Below, piece by piece: positions 19,147 through 28,376 of a stretch of DNA of 64,000 nucleotides (positions within the stretch are counted from its first letter, which is position 1; each line of letters begins with the position of its first letter). Source of the DNA: Pedobacter helvus. GTDB taxonomy: Bacteria > Bacteroidota > Bacteroidia > Sphingobacteriales > Sphingobacteriaceae. A program made the translations under genes and the position numbers. The stretch spans positions 62,001 through 126,000 of the forward strand of contig NZ_SRMP01000007.1 of assembly GCF_005925325.1 (NCBI RefSeq), in the 5' to 3' direction. The notes beneath the pieces are model-generated. The model was not told the DNA's origin. It saw only the letters and a list, made by a program, of their open reading frames with translations, and did no database searches.

Positions 19147-19926
19147 CTAAACAAATCTCTTTATCACTCTCAATCTGTGAGAATACCTATCTAACTCCAT
19201 ATTGTAAATTCCTTGGTTATCTATTGGATCTATACGTACCTTACCCGCAGAGTGGATAATTTTATCATTGCTTAACATCATGCCTACGTGGATAATCTTT
19301 CCCTCTTCATTATCAAAGAAAGCTAAATCTCCAAGTTTCGCTGAAGCTAAGAAATCTACCAATTCACCTTCCTCCACCTGCTGCGAAGCATCTCTACGTA
19401 ATTGTTTACCCAGCAATTTATAAACGGTTTGCACAAAACCTGAGCAGTCGATACCAAAAAATGTACGACCACCCCATAAGTATGGTGAGTTTAAAAAGAA
19501 CTTAGCAGTTGCTTCTACCTTAGTTGTAAACTCTAAAGGATTAGGAACGAAAGGTTCAGTTTTTACTTCAAAACGGTTATCACCCAAATAACAGTAACCA
19601 TCTTGGTAGAACGGCAAAGTACTACCCGGGCTTAAGTAATATATTTCACCATTATCAGTCACCAATCTATTATCAAAGTTTATTGCAGTTACATATTTAT
19701 AGCTTTGCTCATCATTGTATTGCAGCGCAGTAATTTGTTGCAACTGTTTATGATCCATCCAGCCCTTATAGTTATCGTGATGCGTCCTCACAAAACACCA
19801 TTTTTCGGCCTTTTCCAAAACTAAAACTCTATCGCCAAAAAGCAATTGCGAAACGATTTCGCTTCTATCAGAAGGTTCACTCCTAAGCGGCGCTACGGCA
19901 ATGCGACAAACATGATATTGATCCAT
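19147..19926 (-). CDS. NlpC/P60 (C40) peptidase with SH3 domains, YkfC-like
   Basis: This is a predicted gamma-D-glutamyl-diamino-acid endopeptidase acting on cell-wall peptides. The 259 residues start with bacterial SH3-like regions (VLVLEKAEKWCFVRT, YKGWMDHKQL) and end with an NlpC/P60 domain whose catalytic Cys161 lies in FFGIDCSGFVQTVYKLLG, with His213 in IIHVGMML and a third His225 in IIHSAGKVRID. No signal peptide is seen, so the enzyme may recycle muropeptides in the cytoplasm, as YkfC does. It stands alone between divergent neighbours. Confidence 0.9.
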   Translation of the reverse strand: MDQYHVCRIAVAPLRSEPSDRSEIVSQLLFGDRVLVLEKAEKWCFVRTHHDNYKGWMDHKQLQQITALQYNDEQSYKYVTAINFDNRLVTDNGEIYYLSPGSTLPFYQDGYCYLGDNRFEVKTEPFVPNPLEFTTKVEATAKFFLNSPYLWGGRTFFGIDCSGFVQTVYKLLGKQLRRDASQQVEEGELVDFLASAKLGDLAFFDNEEGKIIHVGMMLSNDKIIHSAGKVRIDPIDNQGIYNMELDRYSHRLRVIKRFV

Positions 19927-20048
19927 ATATTAATTATGTTGCGATAAAAGTAATTAATTATGTGATAAATATCAGTCTAATTTATGACCAATTGTGAGAA
20001 ACTTTATGGCCTAGACTTTGTTATTTAGTAGAAACAAAAAACAATGCC

Positions 20049-20498
20049 ATGAATTATAAAAGAATTTTAATTGCAGTAGACAATAGTATATCTGCAGAGA
20101 AAGCGGCTAAAGCCGGATACGAAATGGCCGCATTATATGGTGCAGAGGTAGCGTTATTAAACATTGTTGAACCTACTCCACCAATTGCAAATCCTGATTT
20201 CGGCTTCACTCCTGCAATTATCGACATTTATGATAATAGTCTCGAAAACAGCCATGTCTTACTAAAAGAGATTGAAAGTAAATTTGGTAACGACAGAAAA
20301 ACCACTTACCTATCAGTGCTTGACACTGCAACCAATGGAATTTTACAGCAATCTGAAGAGTGGCAAGCAGATTTAATTGTAATAGGAACCCACGGAAGAA
20401 CTGGATTAAACCACTTTTTAATGGGTAGCGTTGCGGAACACGTAGCGAGAAAAGCTGCATGCCCTGTATTGATTGTCCCAAACAAAGCGGAAGTCTAA
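20049..20498 (+). CDS. universal stress protein UspA family
   Basis: This is a 149-residue single-domain Usp protein. The N-terminus KRILIAVDNSISAEKAAK and the ATP-binding loop GTHGRTGLNHFLMGSVAEHVARK (G-x2-G-x9-G-S type) place it in the nucleotide-binding branch. It ends CPVLIVP as usual. These proteins act in the cytoplasm during stress or growth arrest; the exact role here cannot be told. The upstream region has a TAGACTTTG element that could be a promoter -7 box. Confidence 0.92.
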   Translation: MNYKRILIAVDNSISAEKAAKAGYEMAALYGAEVALLNIVEPTPPIANPDFGFTPAIIDIYDNSLENSHVLLKEIESKFGNDRKTTYLSVLDTATNGILQQSEEWQADLIVIGTHGRTGLNHFLMGSVAEHVARKAACPVLIVPNKAEV

Positions 20499-20597
20499 TG
20501 GTTAATGATTAATGGTAAACACTCATCAATTTACTTTGTTTAAACTGCTTAGAAATTTGATTATTGGTTATTAATTATTTATTGCTCAGTCATTAAA

Positions 20598-20903
20598 TCA
20601 AGCTTCTTCGTATCTCAAAACATAACTTCTGTATAAGCTACTTAAAGCAAAAGTTCTTTCTAAAATGATCAACGCTATGGTGGGCAAAAATATTAACTCT
20701 ACCCAATCTAATTTATAAAAGACAAATCCGAAAAGAAAAATAAGCCTTACACATTCTAAGTAATAAATCCATCGGCGCTGTTCTAATAAAGCTCCGCAGT
20801 TGATCAAAGTGATGAGCACAAATAGTGCAATCAAAATACCATCAGCTAAATCTAAATAAAACCAAAATGCCGTTGTTATCGTCAAAATAACTACACTTAG
20901 CAC
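20598..20903 (-). CDS. small integral membrane protein of unknown function
   Basis: This is a 101-residue hydrophobic protein with about three membrane segments (VVILTITTAFWFYLDL, GILIALFVLITLINCGALLE, LIFLFGFVFYKL and LIFLPTIALIILE). The start is GTG at 20903, only 3 nt after the stop codon of the sterol-desaturase-family gene, so it is probably translated from the same mRNA. I recognise no named family. Genes of this size and topology commonly follow sterol-desaturase homologues in Bacteroidota, which suggests a linked role in membrane lipid modification. Confidence 0.7.
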   Translation of the reverse strand: MLSVVILTITTAFWFYLDLADGILIALFVLITLINCGALLEQRRWIYYLECVRLIFLFGFVFYKLDWVELIFLPTIALIILERTFALSSLYRSYVLRYEEA

Positions 20904-20906
20904 CAG

Positions 20907-21818
20907 CTAGATATTGATATAGCCCTTTAGCTTAAATTTAGCAGGAGCTTTTGCCTTATGTTGTAAATATCTACGTTCTAAAACCGGACGAATATCCTGA
21001 TCTAACAAAGCTGGGCTACCGAAAATCACCTTAAGTTTATTTGAAAAACCCCGAGTTCTGTTGCAAGCCTCAATAATTTCTAAATAGTAATGAAAATGCT
21101 GCCACAAAAAACTATGACTTTTTATAGGATGTGTTAGTCCGTAGGTTGGCGTTTCTTCTTCCTTCTGATAGGTACCAAACATTTTATCCCAAAATGTAAA
21201 TACATCTCCATAATTCTTGTCCAAATATTTAACATCACTAGCATGATGAACACCATGTAGTGATGGCGTAATGAGGATATTCTCCAACCATCCGAGTTTA
21301 CCAATCATCTGCGTATGTGTAAAAAACGAATAAGCACCATGCACCGTTAAAATTACAGTCACCATTAGCGGATGAAAACCCAATAAAGGCAAAGCACACC
21401 AAAATACACCTCTAATTAATGCCTGAAAAGTAGTAATACGAGCCGAAACCGTTAAGTTAAATTCTTCACTCTGATGGTGAACAATATGCGCCGCCCACAA
21501 AAAATTAACTTCGTGTCCTAAACGATGATACCAGTACCAAACAAAATCTGTAGCAAGAATTAACAAAACCCAAACCCACCAAGCATTCGGAATATCAAAC
21601 AATGCATAATGCTGATAAACGTAGTTAAACAATTCGTAAAATCTAGCAGCGATGAAAAGGTTCAATAATCGCTCTGCGATACCGATACTGATGTTAGAAA
21701 CAGAGCTTTCGTACTTAAATAAATGTGCTTTCTTTTTGCTTACGGCAAGCATATATTCTAAATACACAAACAAGAGAAAAGCAGGTATGGCAAAGGCCAA
21801 ATAATTTATCTTTTCCAT
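20907..21818 (-). CDS. sterol desaturase / fatty acid hydroxylase family protein
   Basis: This is a 303-residue integral membrane di-iron oxygenase. The histidine boxes are visible: H98-x3-H102 in WYHRLGHE, H111-x2-HH in HIVHHQSEEFNL, and H188-x2-HH in SLHGVHHASD. Four or more hydrophobic segments surround them. Members hydroxylate or desaturate lipids such as fatty acids, sterols, hopanoids or carotenoids; the substrate here is unknown. It sits in a tight leftward operon: an alpha/beta hydrolase ends 1 nt upstream of its start, and a small membrane protein begins just after its stop. Confidence 0.9.
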   Translation of the reverse strand: MEKINYLAFAIPAFLLFVYLEYMLAVSKKKAHLFKYESSVSNISIGIAERLLNLFIAARFYELFNYVYQHYALFDIPNAWWVWVLLILATDFVWYWYHRLGHEVNFLWAAHIVHHQSEEFNLTVSARITTFQALIRGVFWCALPLLGFHPLMVTVILTVHGAYSFFTHTQMIGKLGWLENILITPSLHGVHHASDVKYLDKNYGDVFTFWDKMFGTYQKEEETPTYGLTHPIKSHSFLWQHFHYYLEIIEACNRTRGFSNKLKVIFGSPALLDQDIRPVLERRYLQHKAKAPAKFKLKGYINI

Positions 21819-21819
21819 C

Positions 21820-22575
21820 TTAAGACGCTAGAAAATTACTCACATAACCATTAAACAGTTCGGGCTGCTCCATCATTGGTGCATGACCACAACGATCTAT
21901 ATAATGCAAAGTAGCATTAGGCAAATGCTGATAAAATTCTTCAGCAACTTCTGGAGGTGTAACAATATCTTGTAGCCCCCAAATCAGCAGAACAGGTATT
22001 TTGATGAAATGTAAAAAGTCTTTCAAATTCTGCTTCTGCGCATCTCTGGCTAGCATAATCACAGATAGCGCTTTGGTTTTCTGTTGAACGATATCGAATA
22101 CATACGAAACCATTTCTTCATCCACGACTTCTTTCCTATCAAAAACATCTTCTACTTTTTGTTTGATGTACTGATAATCTTTAACTCTTGGAAAAGTACC
22201 TCCGAAAGAGTTTTCGTATAAACCAGAACTACCAGTAAGCACCAAACGCTCTACCTTTTCCGGATATTTTAAAGTGTATAGCAAAGCCACATGACCACCC
22301 AAAGAATTACCAATTAATATTGGATTTTTGATTTGGTTCTCGATGAGATAGTCTTCTAAGAAATCTACCAACTTGTTTAATCCGCCACCTAAAAAATGAT
22401 TAAAAAGCGGTAATTGAGGTGTCCATACCTGGTATTTTGGTGAAAGTTCTTGTTGTACAGCTTTCCAATTACTAAGGTTGCCAAACAAACCATGCAAAAG
22501 CACAATATCTTTCGCAACCGTTGTTGTATAATGTATTGGATGAACAGTTAATGTCTGATTGATTTGTAATTGCAT
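21820..22575 (-). CDS. alpha/beta hydrolase
   Basis: This is a 251-residue alpha/beta-hydrolase-fold enzyme with the oxyanion-hole motif LLHGLFGNLSNW, nucleophile elbow GNSLGG (Ser91), acid in WGLQDIVTPPE and catalytic His in RCGHAPMMEQPE. It is close in layout to the MhpC/BioH-like esterases. It is the first gene of the operon with the sterol-desaturase homologue, with one base between stop and start, so it may hydrolyse a lipid ester in the same pathway. Substrate unknown. Confidence 0.9.
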   Translation of the reverse strand: MQLQINQTLTVHPIHYTTTVAKDIVLLHGLFGNLSNWKAVQQELSPKYQVWTPQLPLFNHFLGGGLNKLVDFLEDYLIENQIKNPILIGNSLGGHVALLYTLKYPEKVERLVLTGSSGLYENSFGGTFPRVKDYQYIKQKVEDVFDRKEVVDEEMVSYVFDIVQQKTKALSVIMLARDAQKQNLKDFLHFIKIPVLLIWGLQDIVTPPEVAEEFYQHLPNATLHYIDRCGHAPMMEQPELFNGYVSNFLAS

Positions 22576-22755
22576 ATGTTAAAGCTTTCGGTAAAAACCG
22601 TCAATGCTTCAAAATTAGCAATATTTTTCAAAAGACTACTATTTCTATAGATTAAATATTTATTAAAGTTATTTTGCCACAGTGCACGGGTTAATTTTCA
22701 GGTATGGTGTAATAATATAGTCGAATAAAAAATATATTATCTGTATACCTGTAGC

Positions 22756-24246
22756 TCATATTTCTAAAATCACATTCTTTGTCAACTCATTATTTACAGT
22801 ACGCCAAATACGTAATGGATTTTGATTTTTCAGTTCTTCCGGCAAAAATTCATTATCCCAGTTCTGAAAACTCACAGGTCTAGCAAAACGTTTGATACCA
22901 TCTGCTCCTACAGCAGTAAATCTGCTATCTGTTGAAGACGGAAACGGGCCACCATGATGCATGGCCAAAGCTACTTCTACTCCAGTTGGAACACCATTCA
23001 AAACCAATCTTCCACACTTCTCTCTAAGTACATTCAGCAAATGTGAATGGTTTTCGATGTCTGTTGACGTAGCCATTAAGGTAGTCGTCAATTGACCTTC
23101 CAAGTTTTCAGCTACTGTTAAAAGCTCTTGTTCATCTTCACAAACTACTAACAAAGAATAAGGACCAAAGACCTCCTCATGTAGCTGATGATTGCTTAAA
23201 AACGATTTTCCAGAAACTGCCGCAATGGTAATGATACCTTTCTGATCATTTTCGTCCATATCACTCTGATAAATAACATCTACACTATCCTGAGTGAGTG
23301 CTTTTTCTCTATTTTCTCTGAAGCTTTTAGCGATACCCTTGTGTAGCATTTCTACAGGTTCTACTTTTTTTACACCTGCTATCAATTGGTTAATGTACAA
23401 ATCCAAGGCATCACTTCTAATAGCAATCACCAATCCTGGATTAGTACAAAACTGCCCCATATCTTGGGTAATAGACCGACTTAATTGTTCTGCAATCCAT
23501 TGATAATCCTCTTCCAATTTATTTGGCAATAAAAACACTGGATTAACACTTCCCATTTCTGCAAAAACAGGAATTGGCGTTTTACGTTGATTAGCCAAAT
23601 CAAATAAAGCCCTTCCGCCTCCGTAAGATCCAGTAAAACCTACGGCTTTCACCATATCGTGTTTTACCAAATACTCTCCTACTTTAAAATCTGCTCCGTA
23701 AACGTGAGCAAAAATTCCCTCCGGCATGTTACATTTATCTGCCGCTGCTAAAATCGCATTTGCCACTAAAGTGGAAGTTTTTACATGGGCAGGATGCGCT
23801 TTAACAATCACAGGACAACCTGCTGCAAAAGCACAAGCAGTATCGCCGCCAGCAGTTGAATAAGCAAAAGGAAAGTTACTAGCTCCAAAAATAACTACAG
23901 ATCCCAAAGGCACCAGCATCTTTCTTAAATCAGGTTTTGGCGGAGTAACGTTGGCATTGCCCACATCAATACGAGCCTCTAACCAATTACCTTGTTCTGC
24001 TGCATCCGCATAACTATTCAGCTGAAATATGGTTCGTTTTAGTTCCGCATATAACCGCTTCTCTGATAAATGAGTTTCCTCGGCAGCAACTTTAATCAAT
24101 TCTTCTCCCAAAGCCTCTATTTCTACAGCGATGGCACACATGAAATTAGCTCTTTCTTTAAGTGATGAGTTTTTATACTGATAAAATGCAGCTTTAGATT
24201 TAGCTAAAATCTGATCGATCTCTTGAGGTTTGTGGTCTGTATACAT
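22756..24246 (-). CDS. aldehyde dehydrogenase, 2,5-dioxovalerate (alpha-ketoglutaric semialdehyde) type
   Basis: This is a NAD(P)-dependent aldehyde dehydrogenase of 496 residues from ATG 24246; a TTG 9 nt upstream is less likely. It has FGASNFPFAYSTAGGDTACAFAAGCPVIVKAHP (NADP-type Rossmann segment), the general-base Glu in FAEMGSVNPVF and the nucleophile Cys in GQFCTNPGLV. These features are typical of alpha-ketoglutaric semialdehyde dehydrogenase, which ends oxidative sugar, uronate or hydroxyproline routes with 2-oxoglutarate. The gene stands alone here, so the pathway it serves is inferred. Confidence 0.87.
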   Translation of the reverse strand: MYTDHKPQEIDQILAKSKAAFYQYKNSSLKERANFMCAIAVEIEALGEELIKVAAEETHLSEKRLYAELKRTIFQLNSYADAAEQGNWLEARIDVGNANVTPPKPDLRKMLVPLGSVVIFGASNFPFAYSTAGGDTACAFAAGCPVIVKAHPAHVKTSTLVANAILAAADKCNMPEGIFAHVYGADFKVGEYLVKHDMVKAVGFTGSYGGGRALFDLANQRKTPIPVFAEMGSVNPVFLLPNKLEEDYQWIAEQLSRSITQDMGQFCTNPGLVIAIRSDALDLYINQLIAGVKKVEPVEMLHKGIAKSFRENREKALTQDSVDVIYQSDMDENDQKGIITIAAVSGKSFLSNHQLHEEVFGPYSLLVVCEDEQELLTVAENLEGQLTTTLMATSTDIENHSHLLNVLREKCGRLVLNGVPTGVEVALAMHHGGPFPSSTDSRFTAVGADGIKRFARPVSFQNWDNEFLPEELKNQNPLRIWRTVNNELTKNVILEI

Positions 24247-24434
24247 AGTTATCAATTAACAGTTAAAGGTAGGTATTGTTGAGATATTTGATCCATCGGC
24301 TCATTAGGGTTTTGTTTAATTGATTATTTGTTTAACTGTAAACTGACATTTGTCAACTGAAAACCTTCCAAACTTGTAATTAATAACCTCGTAATTTCTT
24401 TTGACTATTGGATATTGATTATTGGTCATTGATT

Positions 24435-24466
24435 ATTGCTTAACTGCTAAATTATCCATTACTTTG
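24435..24466 (+). promoter_or_regulatory. candidate promoter of Xaa-Pro aminopeptidase gene
   Basis: ATTG (24435-24438), a 20-nt spacer and TTACTTTG (24459-24466) match the Bacteroidota housekeeping promoter (TTTG, N19-23, TAnnTTTG) with one mismatch in each element. The element ends 22 nt before the start codon at 24489, which would leave a short leader. The rest of the gap 24256-24434 is low-complexity ATTGG/TTATT-rich sequence with nothing recognisable. Confidence 0.4.
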
Positions 24467-24488
24467 AAATACTAACATATTATAACAA

Positions 24489-26264
24489 ATGACACACTTA
24501 GAAAAGTTAGCTGCCATCCGTAATTTGATGAAAAAAGATGGTGTTGATGCCTATATCATTCCATCTGCAGACCCGCATATTAGCGAGTACCTGCCAAATT
24601 TTTATAAAAGTATTCCTTTCGTAACTGGATTTAAAGGTTCGGTAAGCACCGTAGTAATTACTCAGGATTTTGCTGGTTTATGGGCAGATTCGAGATATTT
24701 TGTACAAGCAGAAGAACAATTAAAAGGAAGCGGATTTGAGCTAGTTAAACTGAAAGCACAGGGCGTGGCGGAATATATTGACTGGTTAGATGAAACACTG
24801 CCCGAGGGAAGTAAAATTGCTTTCGACGAAAAGACCGTTTCAGTTTTGTTAGGTTTACAATTAGAAAAACAATTAGCTTTCAAAAAAATCAGTTTTGAGA
24901 ACCAAGATTATGTTGGTCAGATCTGGAATGACAGACCTGCACTACCTGCTGAACCAGCTTTTTTATTGGCTGATGAGGTAGTGGGCCAATCTGTACCAAG
25001 CAAGTTAGCAACAATTAGAGCGTCATTAAAAAAACAACGTGTGGCTTATCATTTGGTGTCATCATTAGATGATATGGCTTGGATTTTTAATTTGAGAGGT
25101 CAGGATGTAGGTTACAATCCTGTTGTGCTAAGCTTTGCGTTAATTGCTGAGGATAAAGCAACGATCTACGTAGATAAAAACAAGTTAACTGCTGCTGATT
25201 TGGCTACTTTAGCTAACCAGGGTGTAACCATCGCAGCTTACGATGATTTAGCTACCGATTTACAACAACTCCCTGCTAATAACAATATCTTAATTGACCC
25301 GAAACGCAACTGCTATTTCATGTATAAGCAAGTCGCTGCTGGTGTACAGAAAGTGATCGAAACCAATCCTTCAACTTACCTAAAAGCAATTAAAAACGAA
25401 GTTGAGGTGGCTAATACGCGTACAGCGATGATTAAAGACGGCGCAGCAATGACCAAGTTCTTTAAATGGGTAAAGGAAAATGTAGGTAAAATAAAAATCA
25501 CGGAATTATCAGCTGCTGAAGTATTGAAGAACTTTAGAGCAGAACAAGAAGGCTTTGTTGGCGAAAGTTTCAATACCATTGCAGGTTATAAAGCTCATGG
25601 TGCTTTACCGCATTATGCAGCTACTACAGAAAGTGATGTGGTAGTAGAAGCTGATGGTTTGTTCTTGGTAGACTCTGGCGGCCAGTATCTTTACGGCACC
25701 ACAGATATCACTCGTGTAATCCCAATGGGAAATAATACGGATGAAGAAAGTACTGACTATACTTTGGTACTAAAAGCGATGATTGAAGGTTGTAAAACTC
25801 GTTTCCCGAAAGGAACTTGCGGTTATCAAATTGATGCGATTACCCGCAGGCCAATGTGGGATTATGCTTTAAACTACGGTCATGGTACTGGTCATGGTGT
25901 AGGTTATTATTTAAATGTACACGAAGGTCCGCATGTATTCAATGCTTCGGCAACGCCAATCGCTATTGAGTTAGGAACTATTACTTCAATTGAGCCAGGA
26001 ATTTATCGTAACGGTAAACATGGTGTTCGTATCGAAAACTTAGTTTTAACAGTTAAAGATGAAGCTAATGAGTTTAACGAATTTTATGCTTTTGAAAGTT
26101 TAACTCTTGCTCCTATTGATACTACTTTGGTAAAGAAGGAATTATTAGAAACATCGCACATCAATTGGTTAAACCAATATCATCAGGAGGTTTATGAGAA
26201 AGTAAGCCCTTTATTAAATGAAGATGAGAAGGCGTTTTTGAAAGATATGACGAAGGCGATATAA
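24489..26264 (+). CDS. Xaa-Pro aminopeptidase, M24B family
   Basis: This is a 591-residue metallopeptidase that removes an N-terminal residue preceding proline. It has two creatinase-like N-terminal domains and a C-terminal pita-bread domain. Metal ligands are visible: Asp in LVDSGGQYLYGTTDITR (two Asp), His in GHGTGHGVGYYLNVHEGPH, Glu in SIEPGIYR and Glu in GVRIENL. Its length and three-domain layout match the eukaryote-like aminopeptidase P found in Bacteroidota. There is no signal peptide, so it is cytoplasmic. It is followed by a palindromic repeat element and a bidirectional terminator. Confidence 0.94.
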   Translation: MTHLEKLAAIRNLMKKDGVDAYIIPSADPHISEYLPNFYKSIPFVTGFKGSVSTVVITQDFAGLWADSRYFVQAEEQLKGSGFELVKLKAQGVAEYIDWLDETLPEGSKIAFDEKTVSVLLGLQLEKQLAFKKISFENQDYVGQIWNDRPALPAEPAFLLADEVVGQSVPSKLATIRASLKKQRVAYHLVSSLDDMAWIFNLRGQDVGYNPVVLSFALIAEDKATIYVDKNKLTAADLATLANQGVTIAAYDDLATDLQQLPANNNILIDPKRNCYFMYKQVAAGVQKVIETNPSTYLKAIKNEVEVANTRTAMIKDGAAMTKFFKWVKENVGKIKITELSAAEVLKNFRAEQEGFVGESFNTIAGYKAHGALPHYAATTESDVVVEADGLFLVDSGGQYLYGTTDITRVIPMGNNTDEESTDYTLVLKAMIEGCKTRFPKGTCGYQIDAITRRPMWDYALNYGHGTGHGVGYYLNVHEGPHVFNASATPIAIELGTITSIEPGIYRNGKHGVRIENLVLTVKDEANEFNEFYAFESLTLAPIDTTLVKKELLETSHINWLNQYHQEVYEKVSPLLNEDEKAFLKDMTKAI

Positions 26265-26279
26265 AGTTCTCCTCGATGC

Positions 26280-26358
26280 GTCATTCCGGATTTATTCCGG
26301 AATCGTAAAGCGTAAAGCTAGCTTTACGCTTTACGATTCCCGCCTACGCGGGAATGAC
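26280..26358. repeat. composite palindromic repeat element (REPIN/MITE-like)
   Basis: A 79-nt symmetrical element lies just after the aminopeptidase gene. Its ends are inverted repeats GTCATTCC (26280-26287) and GGAATGAC (26351-26358). Inside are three hairpins: 26283-26303 (8-bp stem), a perfect 38-nt palindrome at 26301-26338, and 26336-26355 (8-bp stem ATTCCCGC/GCGGGAAT). The arm sequence resembles the GTCATTCCCGC...GCGGGAATC dispersed repeats known from many bacterial genomes. No coding sequence is inside, so it is a non-autonomous or REP-type element. Confidence 0.7.
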
Positions 26359-26370
26359 ATAAGAACTCAT

Positions 26371-26406
26371 AAAAAGAAAGCCGAGCATTTGCTCGGCTTT
26401 CTTTTT
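26371..26406. terminator. bidirectional terminator between convergent genes
   Basis: A 16-bp perfect stem (26371-26386 with 26391-26406) has a 4-nt loop, an A-run on the left and a T-run on the right, so it can end transcription in both directions. It overlaps the last codons and stop of the leftward response-regulator gene and serves the rightward aminopeptidase gene. Confidence 0.9.
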
Positions 26407-27094
26407 ATGACAACTCAAACTTATACCCTACTCCTTTAACCGTAGAGACATAGTTCTCGCCTAGTTTCTCTCGCAATTTTCTGATGTGAACATCGATGGT
26501 TCTATTGGTAACTACTACCGAGTCTTCCCAAATGTTTTTCAGTATCGCCTCTCTAGTATAAACCTTACCTGGTTTAGAAGCTAGCAAATAAAGCAATTCA
26601 AACTCTTTTTTTGCCAAAACTACTTTCTCACCAGCTTGATAAACTAAATAAGATTCGCGGTCTATAACTAAATCACCTATTTCTAATTTATTCTCAGAAA
26701 CATCTTCGCTGCTTGCATTACGACGTAAAATAGCGTTGATACGACTTACTAATGCTCTTGGCTTAATCGGCTTAGCGATGTAATCATCAGCGCCAACATT
26801 AAAACCAGCGATTTCAGAGTACTCTTCGCTTCTAGCAGTTAAAAACACCATAAACGTGTTCTTAAACTCTGGAATAGCTCTCATTAATCGGCAAGCCTCA
26901 ATGCCATCCATTTTAGGCATCATGATATCCAAAATGATCAAATCTGGCTGAACCTTTTTAGCTACATTAATTCCGTCCTGACCATTGCTTGCCAAAAAAA
27001 CTTGGTAACCTTCTTTCTTTAAATTGTATTCAATCAATTCAAGAATATCTGGTTCGTCATCAACAATTAAAATCTTCTGTTTAGCTGTACTCAT
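26405..27094 (-). CDS. PhoB/OmpR-type response regulator
   Basis: This is a 229-residue two-component transcription regulator. The receiver domain has the acidic pair in VDDEPD, phospho-acceptor Asp56 in LIILDIMMPKMDG, Thr in FLTARS and Lys108 in YIAKPIKP. The C-terminal winged helix (ILKNIWEDSVVVTNRTIDVHIRKLREKLG) is of the OmpR/PhoB class. No sensor kinase gene is adjacent, so its input is unknown. It closely resembles the PhoB-like regulators conserved in Bacteroidota. The stop codon lies in the terminator hairpin. Confidence 0.93.
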   Translation of the reverse strand: MSTAKQKILIVDDEPDILELIEYNLKKEGYQVFLASNGQDGINVAKKVQPDLIILDIMMPKMDGIEACRLMRAIPEFKNTFMVFLTARSEEYSEIAGFNVGADDYIAKPIKPRALVSRINAILRRNASSEDVSENKLEIGDLVIDRESYLVYQAGEKVVLAKKEFELLYLLASKPGKVYTREAILKNIWEDSVVVTNRTIDVHIRKLREKLGENYVSTVKGVGYKFELS

Positions 27095-27193
27095 TATAGT
27101 TTTAATTTGTTACGAAAGTAAGTATACAGTTGCAACATTTAGTTAAAACTAAGTTAACAAATTGTTAAGACCAAACCATATCTTAACATAGAA

Positions 27194-28309
27194 TTAGAGT
27201 TTAGCTAAGGTTTTGTTTAAAAAAGCATCCAACTCCTCGCCTCTTAAGTCTCTAGCAATAATCTTGCCTTGCGGGTCTATTAAAAACGAGCTAGGGATTG
27301 CTTCTACTTGATAAAGTTTCACTGTTGATCCTTCAAAATCATTCAATTCACCAGCTTGATCCCAGATTAAATTATCTTGTTTGATAGCCTGCATCCAAGC
27401 ATTTTTATCTTTATCTAGAGATATACCCAATACTGTAAAATTTCTGTTTCTAAATGTCTGATAAGCTTTCACCACATTAGGGTTTTCAGCTCTGCAAGGC
27501 CCGCACCAAGAAGCCCAGAAATCTAGCAATACATATTTGCCACGATAGTCTGTTAGTTTAATTTGCTTACCATCTATACTTGGAATTGTGAAATCTGGAG
27601 CTATTTGACCAACTTGTACCGCTTTTAGTCTCAACACTTTCTCTACAAAATTTTTCACTGCCGAATGCTGCCTTAAACTTTGATCAACTTTTTCGGCATA
27701 AGCTACCATTGCTTGTTCGTTACCTTGCGGATTTACCAAACTAATTGCATAAAAACTAACCAAAGATTTATTGTTATCCATGGCAAATTTGATGATAGCT
27801 TGGTTAAGCTCGTTTAAAGCATTGTTGTAAACTGGCGACAATTCCTGTAAAAGTTCATCTCTTTTATCTGGTTGCGAAGCTACTTTTTCTTCAAATTGTT
27901 TACTTACTTCAAAAATCTTTTGCTGAAACTTGATCTTTAAATCGTTGAATTCGGCAAGTTTGGTAGCATCTTCCCCGCCTTGAATGGTGTAATGTTGATT
28001 TTTATCATTTACATCCGCTGTAATCTCTACCTCATCACCATTTTTAGCAATTACAATGTATTCGTTACTTAGGTAATTTACCCTAAAAAAATCAGCTTCT
28101 GGTTTGGTATTGGTAAACTTAAATTCACCATTTGTAGATAAATTAGTAGAATCTAACAAGACCATGTTATTGCTGGCCATTCCGTAGAGGTAGACTTTAT
28201 TTTTTGCCTCGGCGTTAGTTAATTTTCCACTTATTGTAAATCTTGATTTATCTTTACAAGCTGTGAATATGCTTATCGTCGCTAATAATAATATCGTTAG
28301 TTTCTTCAT
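27194..28309 (-). CDS. TlpA-like thioredoxin lipoprotein with DUF4369
   Basis: This is a 371-residue envelope lipoprotein. The signal peptide ends in the lipobox-like IFTACKD. The N-terminal part (FTISGKLTNAEAKNKVYLY) is a DUF4369-type beta domain, followed by a helical stretch (about residues 115-220) and a C-terminal AhpC/TSA-thioredoxin domain with WASWCGPCRAENP and the cis-Pro region VEAIPSSFLIDP. Such proteins reduce or oxidise disulfides on the periplasmic face. It lies 67 nt after gatB in the same direction but is functionally separate. Confidence 0.9.
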   Translation of the reverse strand: MKKLTILLLATISIFTACKDKSRFTISGKLTNAEAKNKVYLYGMASNNMVLLDSTNLSTNGEFKFTNTKPEADFFRVNYLSNEYIVIAKNGDEVEITADVNDKNQHYTIQGGEDATKLAEFNDLKIKFQQKIFEVSKQFEEKVASQPDKRDELLQELSPVYNNALNELNQAIIKFAMDNNKSLVSFYAISLVNPQGNEQAMVAYAEKVDQSLRQHSAVKNFVEKVLRLKAVQVGQIAPDFTIPSIDGKQIKLTDYRGKYVLLDFWASWCGPCRAENPNVVKAYQTFRNRNFTVLGISLDKDKNAWMQAIKQDNLIWDQAGELNDFEGSTVKLYQVEAIPSSFLIDPQGKIIARDLRGEELDAFLNKTLAKL

Positions 28310-28376
28310 ATCAATGAGTAAATTTTAATTGAGTAAATGATTGAGTTTGGTAATCTTCGGACATCAAACCTTCAGA

